A stretch of 64,000 bases of DNA from Atherix ibis (lineage: Eukaryota; Arthropoda; Insecta; Diptera; Athericidae): the NCBI GenBank assembly GCA_958298945.1, contig OY282609.1, positions 65,878,220-65,942,219 of the forward strand, given 5' to 3'. How positions within the stretch are numbered: position 1 is the stretch's first letter; each line of letters begins with the position of its first letter. Below the pieces are notes generated by a model, which saw only the letters and a program-made list of their open reading frames with translations, was not told the origin of the DNA and ran no database searches. Of the stretch, positions 12,415 to 25,830 are shown piece after piece. The translations under genes were made by a program, and so were the position numbers.

Positions 12415-14272
12415 TATTCATTGCTTATAACATTTGAAGGGACATAAAAATACTTAAGCGCCACGAACACTGTTGCCATTTTAATTCGAACTCAAGCGTC
12501 CATAAATTAAGACACCAACAGAACAATTTTTTATATCAATTTCGGTAGTACCTTAAGTCATATTTCTACCATACATCGAAATTGCAAGCAGTCACTTTTC
12601 CCGGTAGTGTGATTAACTATGAATGAAATCTTTGTACAATGGTTAAGCAATTCCTTATTTACTCTTTAGCAAAATTATTTCATAATTTGTAAATTTATCC
12701 ATCTACTCATACATACTATTTAATTATATAAATCTTTTCAAATATTAACTAGGCAATATCTACAATAGCAATTCCCTTACATCAAAAAATGCTTCCAGTT
12801 TAATCAAATTGAAACTAAAAAAAAAATTTAAAAATGCTATCTCTAAATAAAAAAATTGTATAAGTATTATTATTGGATTTCGCGAATTGTTTAATGTTTA
12901 TAATTTACGTGTGTCCATAGGAACTTGTTGCATTATACGAGTATATGCATTCGCTCGTAGAACTATAGATCATATTGCACATGCTATGCACTTTCTCAAT
13001 CAAATATTACCAAAGATTATCTATTAACGAATGTATAATATGAAACTCTACTTCTCATATTTCATAAATTATAATACTTAATAATAAATTAAAACAATTA
13101 CAAATATTCAATATAGAAACAAAATATTGTGTATACGAGCAATAAATGGATCATCACATCAACGGTGTTGTTCGTAGTGGGTGTATTTTGTTCGTATTCA
13201 GAATTTTTCAAGGTATACTATGATCATCTTTATCGTCCTAGTTTCTTTCTGAACAGTTTCGTCTTTCTTTATCAAATTCAAATACAATAAAGTAAAATAT
13301 TTTCCATGTGAAATTAATTGAAAGGAAACAAAAATATAACGAATAGGAATAAACTAAAAAAAGTGTACATTAAAACCGCAAAATAATCATAAACTTTAAT
13401 AGGAAAAAAACAACTAAATCAAAACAGTATTAATAAAAGAAAAATCGCCAACTAGTAGTAGGCCAAAAAAAAAAAACAGGTGGAATTTAATCATAACAAA
13501 TGAGAATGGGTTAAATTCTAGTTCAAGTGCTTTGCTCGGATATGCCCCAATGTTGTTTTTGCAAGTGCTCTGTTGCAGCCAGCAACCAAACATTATTCCC
13601 ATTCGATTTGCACATTTTCCCATTCGAATAAATTCTTCTTGTGGCTGAAACTTGATCACTGAACGTTGATAATTTCCTCCGAAGAGCAGTGCTACTGTTA
13701 TTCGCGCTCCGTAGTAACATTTCAGCAATCACAGCAGGTGCTGTCGTAAAATACGAGTGACTTTCAGATGGTCTACGTGTTGGCTTTCAACAGCAATTCA
13801 TTATTTGGGGGAGACTATGGATGAATTTGGAGAGGGAAGAAATTGGACAAGTGCCGAGCAGAGTAGATATATCAAAGCAACTTTGCTAAATCGACCTAGT
13901 CTATAGCATAATATTTTCAGATTGGAATTGGCGGGACCCGTGATTATTAGATCAAAATTTGAATCAAGAGCATTACTTACACATGTATGATCTAATGTGC
14001 ATGCCACATCCCCTACATTCGTTTTCTCACTTAATATAATAACTACTATTTTCTAGTGGGATCTGACAGTCGCCGTAATTGTGGAAACAACTCCATTGAA
14101 GTTTCAAAAGAAAAAAATTAATATTATGCGACGCTTCTCAAGCGTTAATTATTAGAAATTCATTTAGTTTTCGATCAACTTTTTCACCATTCATAGGCAC
14201 TGATGACGCACAAATACGGTCAGTCCGTTCCGTCGACCAGGAAAGCTTTGTAATGAATTACGTGAGATGATA
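12415..14272. other. Intergenic spacer
   Basis: No gene is supported. A somewhat GC-richer patch at 13520-13735 gives overlapping minus-strand open frames of 69 and 104 codons without any recognisable family, splice structure or start context. I treat them as chance frames. Confidence 0.5.
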
Positions 14273-15114
14273 TACAAGGTCTGTTCAAAAAGTATTGCGA
14301 ATTTTGAATTTCCGCGGGTTACGTATATTCGATTTTCGATTTTTTGTGGCGTTAGGTTGGTACTCATGTCTCTCACTTATGCCGACAAGTTCGACCATTT
14401 TGAATGTTCAGTAAATTTTTGACAGATGCTTTGCTTGCACGTGTTTAGGCTTCTCTTCGATTTTTGCCCATTCCAAAAAATAGATCAAAGAATCTGTATC
14501 AAATTTTGTGTGAAAAACAAAATTAATTGCGCGGACGCATTCCGAATGTTGACTGTGGCATATGGTGAAGCTACCTTGGACCGAAGCAACGTTTATCGGT
14601 GGTACAAAATGATGTTTTCAGAGGGCCGAGAAGATGTGAACGACGAAAAGCGTGCCGTGAAGGTTTTGCTTACAGTTTCCTTCGATTGCAGGGGCGTGGT
14701 GCATCATGAGTTCAAGTTATGCGCAAGTTGTGCGAAGCAATCCGCTAGAAATGCCCGGATTTGTGGAAGAACTAAAATTGACTTTTATACCATGATAACG
14801 CCCCTGCTAACGCAAGCAACGATGCGCGAATTTTGGGCCAAAAACAACACAGATCTGGCCCCCTGTGTCTTTTTCTTGTTCCCGAAACAGATTCTTTGAT
14901 CCATTTTTTTGGAATGGACAAAAATCAAAGACGAGCCAAAACACGTGCAAGCAAAAGCAGCTGTCACAAATTAACTCAATATTCAATATGGCCGAACTTG
15001 TTGGCATAGGTGATAGACATGAGTACCAACATAACGCCACAAAAAATCGTAAATCGAATATACGTAACCCACGGAGCTTTCAAAATTCGTGATACTTTTT
15101 GAACAGACCTCATA
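14273..15114 (+). mobile_element. Foldback-type mariner copy B
   Basis: TA at 14273-14274 and 15113-15114 bounds the element, and the ends read CAAGGTCTGTTCAAAAAG and its complement. The left arm 14275-14497 is repeated in inverted orientation at 14887-15112, a ~225-bp inverted repeat in place of the ~33-bp terminal repeat of the parent. The + strand transposase starts at the codon for M/I-D-Q-R-I-C (about 14482) and keeps the N-terminal HTH (FRMLTVAYGEATLDRSNVY). A deletion then joins DEKRA to VKVLLTVSFD, and a broken catalytic region with LAPCVFF (third Asp lost) follows. The transposase-to-arm junction lies at CCCGAAACAGATTCTTTG (14881-14898). Confidence 0.9.
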
Positions 15115-15282
15115 TACCAATATTTTCTACCATTTCCTACCAACTCTGCTACCTATTTTTATATCCAAAAAATTCCACTTTTATTGTCTACTTAACATAA
15201 ATTAAATACTCTTTTTTGGATTGAATTGAAATTGATCCATGCAATTGCAGATTTTTTCATTAATTACATAAGTAGAATGATT

Positions 15283-15496
15283 AGCCGGCCCAGTAGCACA
15301 GTCGTTTGCGTACTGGACGATCATCAAACGGGTCGTGGGTTCTTATTCCACTGAGGCATAGTTCTACGCTAATTCCCAAACAACAACAAAAAACAGTTTA
15401 TCTTTCCATTTCTACGATTACTTCAATTTATGGTACTTATCCCGATAACCTTTGTCGCCAAATGGCCCTTAGTGTCGTGACACTTAGAATATACAT
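15283..15496 (+). repeat. tRNA-derived SINE-like element
   Basis: A perfect A-box match, TAGCACAGTCG (15294-15304; consensus TRGYNNARNNG), is followed about 34 bp later by a B-box-like GGTTCTTATTCC (15338-15349). This is the spacing of an internal RNA polymerase III promoter. The 3' part contains a TGTCGCCAAATGGCCCTTAGTG segment (two pieces of it recur at 46480-46575) ending in GACACTTAGAATA. The tRNA-like head does not fold as a clean tRNA, so this is a SINE and not a functional tRNA. Confidence 0.6.
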
Positions 15497-18105
15497 ATCA
15501 GTACTAATGTTATTTGAAATGATATTTTTAAAAAAAGGGAGTTGATTAACGGCTAATTTGGCAATGACAACAACGTGTAAATTATTTTATATGTTTTTGA
15601 ACAATTTAAAAATATCTTTAAAATTTGGCAATTTAAAAAATCACATTATGGAAAGTTTTCACAATTATAAACTGAAACAAACGCCTACGGTTTTTTTCAA
15701 AATATTAAGAAAATTCAAACTTATGCAAATTAAAAAGATTTAAAAAAAAAAAAGTCATTTTACAGATATAGCAAACTTTTATAGAGAAAACTATAATAAA
15801 TTAGTGAATACGTTGAGTTTTATAAATAAAAAAAAAATTACGCAATTATATAGAAATTGGCAATGAAGATTAACTAATAAACAAAATTTCATTGAACAAT
15901 CAATTTGTATACACAAATATAATGCAGTAAAAGTTGTTATTAAATATTTTGTTAACAACAAATGAATAAATAGACAGGTAAGAAGATAGTGTTATACATG
16001 ACCACTGCACCTAACAAAATAGTTTTTCTATTTTTTATCTATTCATAAACAAATATTTTTATGAATGAGAGTATGTAGTATAAGCGTGTACATGTATACG
16101 AGTAAATAAAGGTGATAATTTACGCAAAACAACATTGATCTTTCCATTCATTCATTTATGTTATTTTACAATATTTCGTATTATTTTTTGCAAATTTTTA
16201 TTTTAAACACGTGCAGCTATAACAAATAAAAAAAAAAACTATTAAAAAAATGTATGGTAAAACTTGATGGATTTATGAATTAAATAAAATAAGAGAACGA
16301 AATATAATATAATGTATGGTATTCATCGAAAAATCCAATGGACAGGTTTGGTAACAAATTACCAAATATGGAAATAGATAAAGATAAAGCTGAGCCATAG
16401 TCCGTAATAATAAAATAAGCCCCCAAACAGAAGAATACCACCACATACCATAACATATATGTATGAATATGTGGAAACGGTCTTACATATAATTAGTTGC
16501 TGATACTAAATATAGTTTAAAAGAGCCTATTTGCAATCCCTATGCCAACAAGAAATCTGCTTCAAAAGTTATTGTGAATATGTGTACACATAATAGTAAT
16601 ACTCATTTATATGTTTGCGATCACATACTTTAGCATCATAATATTCATCTGATTACTATGTGAATTTTTCGTAAGGTATAATATTACAAACAATTAAGAC
16701 TCTACAAAATTGTCAATGTGATGCATGCAAACTGTGAAAAATTATACTTAGAAAATAAGTGAAAAAATCGTGCTCGGTAACCATTCAAATAATGAGTATT
16801 AGATACGATTTGAATGGATCCGCTGCATTGGATCGAATAAAATAAATATTTTATTATCAGCGCAAGGATCCATCCACAAGCCTGTCGATTTGGTCGTTTA
16901 GTTGAATGATTGTTCGACCATTTGATGGCCACTCCACGGCTTGAACATTTATTATTATTAGGATGGCCAACTTTCGACTACCCGACTATCTGTTGAGGTT
17001 GGTTAGCCAATAATAAGTACGAGTATATATGTAAGTGCCATTGACCATAGATGCAATTTGATTACTTTATGTTTTTTTCCTTCCACATATTACCCAGCAT
17101 TAACTATTTTTATATGCCGTATATTGTGGGTACCTTCATTCAAACATATGCTCGTCGTGAATATTATATTTTATATTGAATCTCTTCACCTTTATAAGCA
17201 CATTGTTTGAGCTGCTTCTATTCTGAACTATTCAGTTCTTTGGTTATATAGACCTCCTAGTTCATTAGGTGTCTTAACACTTCCCCATTAATGCGTCACA
17301 ATCCTAACTTCTAGCCGTGTTAACTATTACATACAGCACGCGAGACGACATACCGCATAAAATGAGGTAAAACACGTGCATATATGGCAAACCGCAATAA
17401 GATTACTGGCTGGATAGATGTGCAACTGAAATTACCACTTGTATCAGAGTATACAGTACCATTCGAAGGTACGATATGTACTCCACAGTTTGTTGCGTCG
17501 ATGATGCCAATGATTAAAACTCATTTTTATTACCGTCATTTATTGTACTTTAATATGAGATATAACTCTTATCTTATGAAATGCCAAAAATTTTAACGTT
17601 TCGTTTTTCACTTTTATTAACACATTGTATTTGGTATATTGTAAAGATGTGATAAGAAAAAATAAGTATACATGGTGATGTATTTAAATCATTGAGTCAT
17701 AAACATTCAAAAATAAATATTTTTAAGCTTGCAAATCGGTAAAAACATCATCAGAAAAGTATTGTAGTAACTATTAAAAATTGAACATTATCAAAAGGAA
17801 TTGTTTTATGTCATTACCAATAAATACGCGATAGCAAATTGCTATTGATAACAACAAGAGTAATCATGCGTTTCATTTCAAAAGAATCTGCTTCAGATAT
17901 TTTGCCACTAAAATAATTTTTGCAAACGATTTTTTAAATCTCTCTTTACAACTTTATACTCGTATAATCCCAAATAGGCACAATTTGTTAAAATTATTAT
18001 TATAAAAAGAGAAAATAATGTTTATGCAAGAATGAAAAATATATAAATTTTTCTTGATCAACGACTTTTTTAGCATAAAATTATTGTATTTGTCCACATA
18101 TTTAT
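15497..18105. other. Intergenic spacer
   Basis: AT-rich sequence with A-runs and TATG/CATA simple repeats. The open frames at 15558-15743, 16702-16932 and 17384-17596 are short and unrecognisable. Nothing is supported. Confidence 0.55.
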
Positions 18106-18202
18106 GCAGCAAAAATTGTATAACAGAAATAGGTGCCTATGCTAAGTAATAGATTTAAGCAGCAAAAATTGTATAACAGAAATAGGTGCCTATGCTAAGT
18201 AA
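18106..18202. repeat. 44-bp direct repeat, two copies, 53-bp period
   Basis: A 44-bp unit at 18106-18149 is repeated exactly at 18159-18202. Each unit contains AACAGAAATAGGTGCCTATG. The nine bases between the units are ATAGATTTA. It looks like a small recent tandem duplication. Confidence 0.9.
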
Positions 18203-18431
18203 AGGTGGTTTGAATGCTAGAATAAGTACAATCTCAAAAGATAATGTCTTATAAGGGCTTTTGGAAAAATTCTAATTATAGCTTCAAATGCAATTATCTT
18301 GTACAATTTCCTAGGAAAAATGACAGATGGTGTTTCTTCAAAACATTAAAATTGAAAATTATGATTACCTGTTAAAAGTTCGAACTTAGTTTAACTATCA
18401 AACTGATTGATCAGTTTGAATGTGTCCAATA

Positions 18432-19247
18432 TACGAGGGAAAAGTATCGCGAATTTTGAATTTCCGCGGGTTACGTATATTCGATTTTCAATTTTTTTTG
18501 TAGCATTATGTTGGTACTCACGTCTCTCACTTATGCCGACAAGTTCGGCCATTTTGAATGTTCAGTTAATTTTTGACAGCTGCTTTGTTTGCACGTGTTT
18601 TGGCTCGTCTTAGATTTTTGCCCATTTTTGAGCTGTTGGACTCTGTCCGCGACGACCCAAATTTGCTCCAGAGGGTCATAACTGGTGACGAATCATGGGT
18701 TTATGGTTATGACGTGGAAACCAAAGCTCAATCATCCCAATGGAAGCTGTCGCACGAGCCAAGACCGAAAAAAGCGTGCCAAGTTCGGTCGAATGTGAAG
18801 GTTTTGCTTAGAGTTTTCTTCGATTACAGGGGCGTGGCACATTATGACTTCTTGCCACAGTGTAGAACGGTCAACAAGGAATATTAACTGCAAGTTGCGC
18901 GAAGCAATCCGCCAGAAACACCCGGATTTGTGGAAGAACAATTGGCTTTTGCACCTTGATAACGCCCCTTGTACGCGAATTTTTGGCCAAAAACAACACA
19001 CTAATAATGCCGTAGCCACCGTATTCCCCATATTGCTCCCCCCCCCCCCCCTCCTGTGACTTTTCTTGTTCCCGAAACAGATTCTTTGATCCATTTTTTG
19101 GAATGGGCAAAAATCTAAGACAAGCCAAACAAAGCAGTTGTCAAAAATTAACTGAACATTCAGCATAAGTGAGAAACATGAGTACCAATATAACGCCGCA
19201 AAAAGCGGAAATTCAAAATTCGCGATACTTTTTGAACAGACCTCGTA
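18432..19247 (+). mobile_element. Foldback-type mariner copy C
   Basis: TA at 18432-18433 and 19246-19247 bounds the element. Its left end CGAGGGAAAAGTATCGCG lacks the internal TCTGTTC seen in other copies. The 5' arm is repeated in inverted form at the right end after the junction CCCGAAACAGATTCTTTG (about 19070). The transposase N-terminus is deleted, so the arm runs straight into ELLDSVRDDPNLLQRVITG. The first catalytic Asp (GDESWVYGYD) is retained. Stops and a C-run frameshift (19029-19041) destroy the rest. Confidence 0.9.
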
Positions 19248-20462
19248 CATACCATAAATACACTATTGCAGGTACACAAGATGGGGCACACATGTGGAAG
19301 GAAATTTGAATCGGTTTTTAACAAAGCTTGATTCCATTATCAACCTACACGCTTTGGAATTCTTTTACTATATTTTCAATATTGCATGATTATTATTTTT
19401 TAGGTATAAAGCTCAATAAAAATATAGTTGACCTCATTTGTACATTTTATTATAGAGCAACCGTAAAATATTAGAAAAAAAGAAATCGAAATACAAGAAA
19501 AAAAATGGAATACCAGTAACCGCAGAAAAAAGTGTTTATTAATCCGGGAAAAAAATTAGTAACGTCATAAAAAAATATTCGAAAAAATCCCTTAAATTAA
19601 TTTCATAATTTATTTGTTTAATATACAAATGTAAATATATTCTTACGGAATTCCAACCATATTAATTTTTAATCTCATACATTGCATATATAAAACATCA
19701 TATAAGATATAAAAGCGTTGTATAAATAGTATTTTCTTATTTTTATTGGAAATACTAAATAGAAATTTTCATTATAAAAAATCAAGTTTGTTTAAGAAAT
19801 GTTCACCAATCCGTAAATACACATATTTACATGCATACATATCTACATGTGAGTACGAATATAGAATTAAAAATCATACATAATTATCAAATTCCTTAAG
19901 GAATTGAAAGTATTCCAATAAAATTATCAAATAAACAAAAAAAAAGAAATTAAAACGCCTCCATATATGGTATATGGTGTAACAGTGTATGAACGTAAAG
20001 TACATAAATACACGAATTCTCTACGAGCATATACATATGCATGCATACACATACCTACACGTACGTAATCCGAACTATACCTTATCTTTAGTAAAAGAAT
20101 TTATGAACAAAATAATCAAAATCAAATAAAGCCAAATAAATAGATAAATGGTTTTAAAAAAAATTAAACTTTTCTTTGTTTTTAATTATTTTTTACTTTT
20201 TATTTTTTTTATACACTGATACTGAGCAAAAGGAACAAAAAATCAAATATTAAATTTTCAGTGCATACTTAAGATAGTAACTACATGTATGTGCGTAAAT
20301 GTGTTTTCATATATATACATAGATATGTTGTGTTTAGATAAGAACAATTTGTCAATGTATTGGTTGCAAAAATAATCAGCAATTATTCATTTCCGCAGTC
20401 CTATATAAATATATACTTACACATACCTTTGTTGATGTAATTAAATTTGAAGGGGAAAATCA
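19248..20462. other. Spacer between two foldback mariners
   Basis: AT-rich with CATACATA/ATACATATG simple sequence near 19815-20070. No gene is supported. Confidence 0.55.
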
Positions 20463-21284
20463 TACGAGGTCTGTTCAAAAATATCGCGAGTTTTGAATTT
20501 CCGTCCGAGGGTTCCGTATATTCGATTTTCGATTTTTTGTGGCGTTATGTTGGTACTCATGTCTCTCACTTATGCCGACAAGTTCGGCCATTTTCCATTA
20601 TCAGTTAATTTTTGACAGCTGCTTTGCTTGCATTAACATTGCTAAGAAGCTGTTGGACTCTGTCCGCAACGACCCAAATTTGCTCCAGAGGGTCATAACT
20701 GGTGACGAATCATGGGTTTATGGTTATGACGTGGAAACCAAAGCTCAATCATTCCAAGGACGCTGCCGCACGAGCCAAGACCGAAAAAAGCACGCTAAGT
20801 TCGGTCGAATGTGAAGGTTTTGCTTACAGTTTTCTTCGATTGCAGGGGCGGGGTGCATCATGAGCTTATGCCACAGGGTAATAAGGAATATTACCTGCAA
20901 GTAATGCGCACGTTGCGCGAAGCAATGGGGCAGAAACGCCCGGATTTGTTTTGGCCTTTGCACCATGATAACGCCCCTGCTTAAAAACAACACACTATTA
21001 ATGCCGCAGCCACCGTATTCCCCAAATCTGGCCCCCTGTTACTTTTTATTGTTCCCGAAACAGATTCTTTGATCCATATTTTGGAATGGGCAAAAATCGA
21101 AGACGAGCCAAAATACGTGCAAGCAAAGCAGCTATCAAAAATTAACTGAACATTCAAAATGGCCGAACTTTTCGGCATAAGTGAGAAACATGAGTACCAA
21201 CATAACGCCACAAAAAATCGAAAATCGAATATACGTAACTCGCGGAAATTCAAAATTCGCGATACTTTTTGAACAGACCTCGTA
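20463..21284 (+). mobile_element. Foldback-type mariner copy D
   Basis: TA at 20463-20464 and 21283-21284 bounds the element, with ends CGAGGTCTGTTCAAAAA and complement. The inverted right arm starts at CCCGAAACAGATTCTTTG (about 21056). The transposase has its own N-terminal deletion breakpoint: the arm joins at ..CTTGCATTAACATTGCTAAG, in the H-R-I-N-I-A-K block. It keeps GDESWVYGYDVETK. Internal deletions and frameshifts remove the second catalytic block. Confidence 0.9.
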
Positions 21285-24200
21285 TTTATACTTAATTAGA
21301 TGTGAATAAAATGGAATTGTACCAATAAACGTCTTCTATAATACTCGTAGTATACTGAATGTAATTTTTTTAGGATTGAAATCTATTGGCAGCATTATTT
21401 TTGGTTTTAAATTCAACATTATTTTGATTGGATTTGTTTTTTTTTGTGAATTTGTTCTCGTGGAAAACGTTTATTTATGATGCTTTATGATTAGATTTGT
21501 TTTTTTTTGTCAAAACATTGACACACAACTGCTTATATCAGTCTACTCAACTACATTATCAAAGTTTTAGGCACGAAAACAGTTCAGAATTTAAATAGGG
21601 CATTCTGCACTCATACATTACTTTATTTGCGGAAACCACCTCCGCCTTATCTGCTGATTCTATGTATTCAGCACACTGCCACCCATCTTGTAATGGAATG
21701 TTGTGGAGCTTTCAGGTCTCCAATACCTCTTTTAACCATTTATTTTTAATTTCTAAAAATTACCTCTAACTGTTTTCATTCAACTAAGAAATGACCCATA
21801 TCATCTAATCCATATACTAACAAGTAGGCAAACGGCCGTAAGACAGTGACCCTGAATCAAGGTATCTCGCCTATATCAAGGGGACCTTACACAAAAATTG
21901 CACTTATTTCTGCAAATTCCGAATTTTTTTATAATAATTTACTCGAAATTTTTAATTTTATTATTAATTATTTTTTATTTTTATATATTACCATTAGTAT
22001 TATGTTTAATATTTGCTTAAGCTTGTATATCATTTATTGTTATTTTACATACGATAAATAATATTTAAAATGCCTAATATCGAAAAATTCGGAAATTTTG
22101 ATACTTTTATAAATTAAAATACCCACAATTATTGTATACATTTTATAAAGAAAAAAAACGCATGAATAATTTGGAGCTATCAATTCCAATAATTTAAAAC
22201 TTAAAAATCTGATCAAGTTTGAATTTTTATCATGTTAAAAAATTGGCCTAAGGAGGGAGTGGCGTAGTACAAAAAACATTTTTAATACATCTGAAAAGAA
22301 AAACAAATTTTGTTGTATCAACTATGTGAAAATATTTCTATTGGATTTTTCCTACTATTAATTACTACGTACTTGTAAACTTTGAATATGCCGGTTTCAA
22401 GTTTCTAGCTGAAGAAAATTATTTGGTGTCATATTAGTAACCCTTTTAAAATACCAAATCAGATCTAAAAGAAAAATGCAACCAGACAAATCAAAAATGG
22501 CATCCTACTAAAAAATTAAATAAACAGAATAAAAAATGAAAATAGCAAAATGGAGGAAAAATAAGAATCGGTGTTAAAAGCGGGAAAATTTGGAACCCTA
22601 CCTACTAGTTTATGTTAGGTTAAATAATATGATGCGTGCAGCTGCATTTCAAACTTGTTTCTGAGTAATTTAATTCCTATTTCTATCCTTTAATTTCATA
22701 CTGCTATTTTTTTATTACTCTCATTCTTCCTTAACTGTTTTACCATAATAATATTTATAAAATATTTTGCAATAAAAGTTTAAACACGTATGCGTATTTA
22801 ATATTAAAATTTTGCATGCATATACGTTTATTTGAATTTTCTCATACGTGTGCATACACGTACATATATGTATGTAGGTTTGTGCAAAGGCATTTTTTGA
22901 ATTCATTGCATTCCAGAAAGATAAAAGAAAAAAACGATTTCGCTTTTTTTTTACAATAAAAGTGCAATGCTGATTTTGCTGTATGGTCGTACATACCCAC
23001 TCTAATAAAGAGTATATGTTATGCGTAATCAATTAAAACTGTCTGCACGTATGCAAGTGCATGGGGATGTACGAATTTATGCAATAACTTGTAAGTAATT
23101 AATTTTTGAGAAGTCATCAATCAAAATTATTAATAAATATGTAAATAATTTAGGATACATATTCATACGTGTACGTATCGAACGTAGAAATTTGTTTTAT
23201 TTCCCATCAAATGATTCACACAGTTCCACTTTGCAAAAATATCTTAATGCGGTTCGCAACTTACTAACAATTACAATAGATTGAATTTTCTATAATCTAA
23301 CAACCCGCCATTTTCAAATGTGTACAATTGGCTTATCTTTATACTCACACTTGGACTCTGTGTATCTGTAAGTTGGTTTTGCATACTTTTGCATGTGTGT
23401 TTGTATTTGTTCAATAGTAATTGTATTATGGGCACGTTTTCAAGTACAAGTATTCGACCGCGTTTTCGCGTTTCGGTGCGCGCTAAAGGTGTGCATCGCG
23501 ATTATTGTTATTATTACATTTTTGAAGGCCGGCCGCATTCCATTATAAGCGCTTAAGCGGAATGAAAACACTCCGCAATGACTTTTTTTCTCTTTACAAC
23601 TCATTCATTGTTTTATTTTTTTTATTTTTTTTCCTTGCTTAGTGTTTTTGTTTTTTATGTCACTTTTAGATATAGGTTTTTCGAATATATTTTCTAATTT
23701 ATTTGCTTATTATTTTTTATGCAATTTATTTCATTTTTTTTTTTTTTTTGTATAAAGTGTTAAGGAATTCCACAGAATTTTTTTAAGGGACTGCCTATTA
23801 GTATCATAAATAGTTTATAACTATTCTCTACATCTTTTTCACTAGTTTTCAAATATATTGTAGTTAATATTAAATATCGGCAAGTTTTTTATTAAAATGT
23901 TACAAGAAACATGACTTCAAACGATTTATTGTGATTAAATCTAAATTTTTTTTTAATAATATCTTTTTCTAGAAGTTGGAGTTCATATATATATTTTTTT
24001 CGAAAATTCTATCGAAAGATAAAATATGCATTAAAAAAATGTGTACTAGTCTAGTCTATCTATGAATCTACTTACTCGTATAAAGTGAAGTAATCAACGA
24101 TCAGAATAAAGAGTCCCCGAGAATACCGAATTCCTTCAAATTCTTTTAGACTCTTTCAATACCTTGGCGTGCCTAATACCACAGAGTACTCAAATAAACA

Positions 24201-25657
24201 ATATCAAATATTAACGTCCTTGTACAAGTATATATAGTCATCTGTATGTTTGTATATGTGAGCAGGACATGATATAATGACTGGTTATCAGCAGCATTTT
24301 GGTACCAGTACGTAAGACTTAAACTGGTGTATGCAACCTTCGCTGTGCATGCGACTGTGTCTCTATATCTGTTGCTATATCTACGTGTATACACATATCC
24401 ATACTTTTCTGAATTTTTCTAAATTCATGGCGGACGAATTGGCTAGCCAGAGCTCGCGATACCTGGCCGGTTAGCTCTTTGGCATGATGGCAACTTTGAC
24501 TGGGCTAAATAACAAAACAAAAATTTTTTTAAATAAAAATTCGAAGAAAAAAATGTTGAGGAATTTGGAAAAAATTACAAATGAACAAAAACAACAACAA
24601 CAAAAAAAAAAAACCTGAAAAAGACCATCAGGAGGAATGCTTGGTTCTTAAGGGGTCTTTTTTGGTTATACCTATTCCTCTATCTACGTGCACATATACG
24701 CGAGTATAATGGAGACTGATTTTTTCTTTCTTCTTTTAACTTCCAATTTTCTTTTGATTTTAATGTATTATTTCGTATTTTTTCCTCTTTTTTTATTGAT
24801 TGTCTACGTCTTACTCTCTTTTTTCTTCTTCTTAACAATTTTTTGTATTCCTACCAATACTGATATTTGGTATACCTGGTGGCTAAATACCCCTACACTC
24901 ATGCCTGACAAACTCGGACTCAGGTTCAGGTGAAATAAACTCAGCGCGCACACTTTTCATTATATCGCGCGCATAACATAATGCGCAAGAAAGATGTGTA
25001 TGTTATGCCCAAAAGAATTTTAGACCCCACTTATATACATGCATATACATACATACATAGATACATACTCATTTGTACTGCACACACATGAGTACGAATT
25101 CTTGCATATATCTACTTGTACAGCTATATAACACTTAAAATGTAAACTTTTTTTTTTAAATGGAAAGGTATGCTGCTTTGGTTTTAACTCTGCCTTGCTG
25201 TGCGATGTGTACTGATCCATCCGGAGATGGTAGGTAGAGTGGTATTCCTTGCTTTGCTTTTTGACTGGATGAGGGGTGAGTAGAGTCGCCACGTTTGCCA
25301 GCTTCTAACTGAATCCAATAGATAGCCGTGTGTTCACGCCAATGAATACACCGCGCATCGAAGCACGCCAGAAGGTTGGCTAGATGGCTAGCTAGCTGGT
25401 TGCCTGCCTGCTGGCTTACAAACTTGTCTGGATGGATGGCAACCTTCTTTCTCGTCTTTCTTAAAGATCTAGAGGATTGGAATTTTATCTCATACATATT
25501 GATTTTTTGACCATCTGGCTCTGAGGAATTTTTCGAAAAGATTTTCATTGCTTTCGGTTTTTCGTTTGGGTTTTCGTGGTGCCAGATTTTGTGATTTTGT
25601 TAGTTTCTGTTTTCTTAACTTTTTTTTGTTTTTGTAGGAAGAATTCTATTGCTTTTA

Positions 25658-25830
25658 TTAGTTCGACTCTGTTGATGATGATGATGATGATGAGGACTCC
25701 TCCGCTGATGCTGTGGCCTCAAAATCGCTGATGATGCTGCGACAACTGCTGTTACTGTTGCCGGTATTAATACCCATACGTTCGTAATCACTGAGCCGCT
25801 GACGCAAAGACAAAGTTTTTAACGAGCAAA
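25658..25830 (-). other. Possible terminal coding exon on the minus strand (uncertain)
   Basis: The minus strand has an open frame ending at a TAA (25658-25660). Its translation looks protein-like: LSLRQRLSDYERMGINTG, then a Ser/acidic tail SDFEATASAEESS and a Ser run made by the GAT repeat. A candidate acceptor (CTAAG) would start the exon at 25830, just inside an upstream in-frame stop. I do not recognise the protein and found no upstream exon. The + strand of the same DNA also reads open for a shorter distance, so this may be chance. Confidence 0.2.
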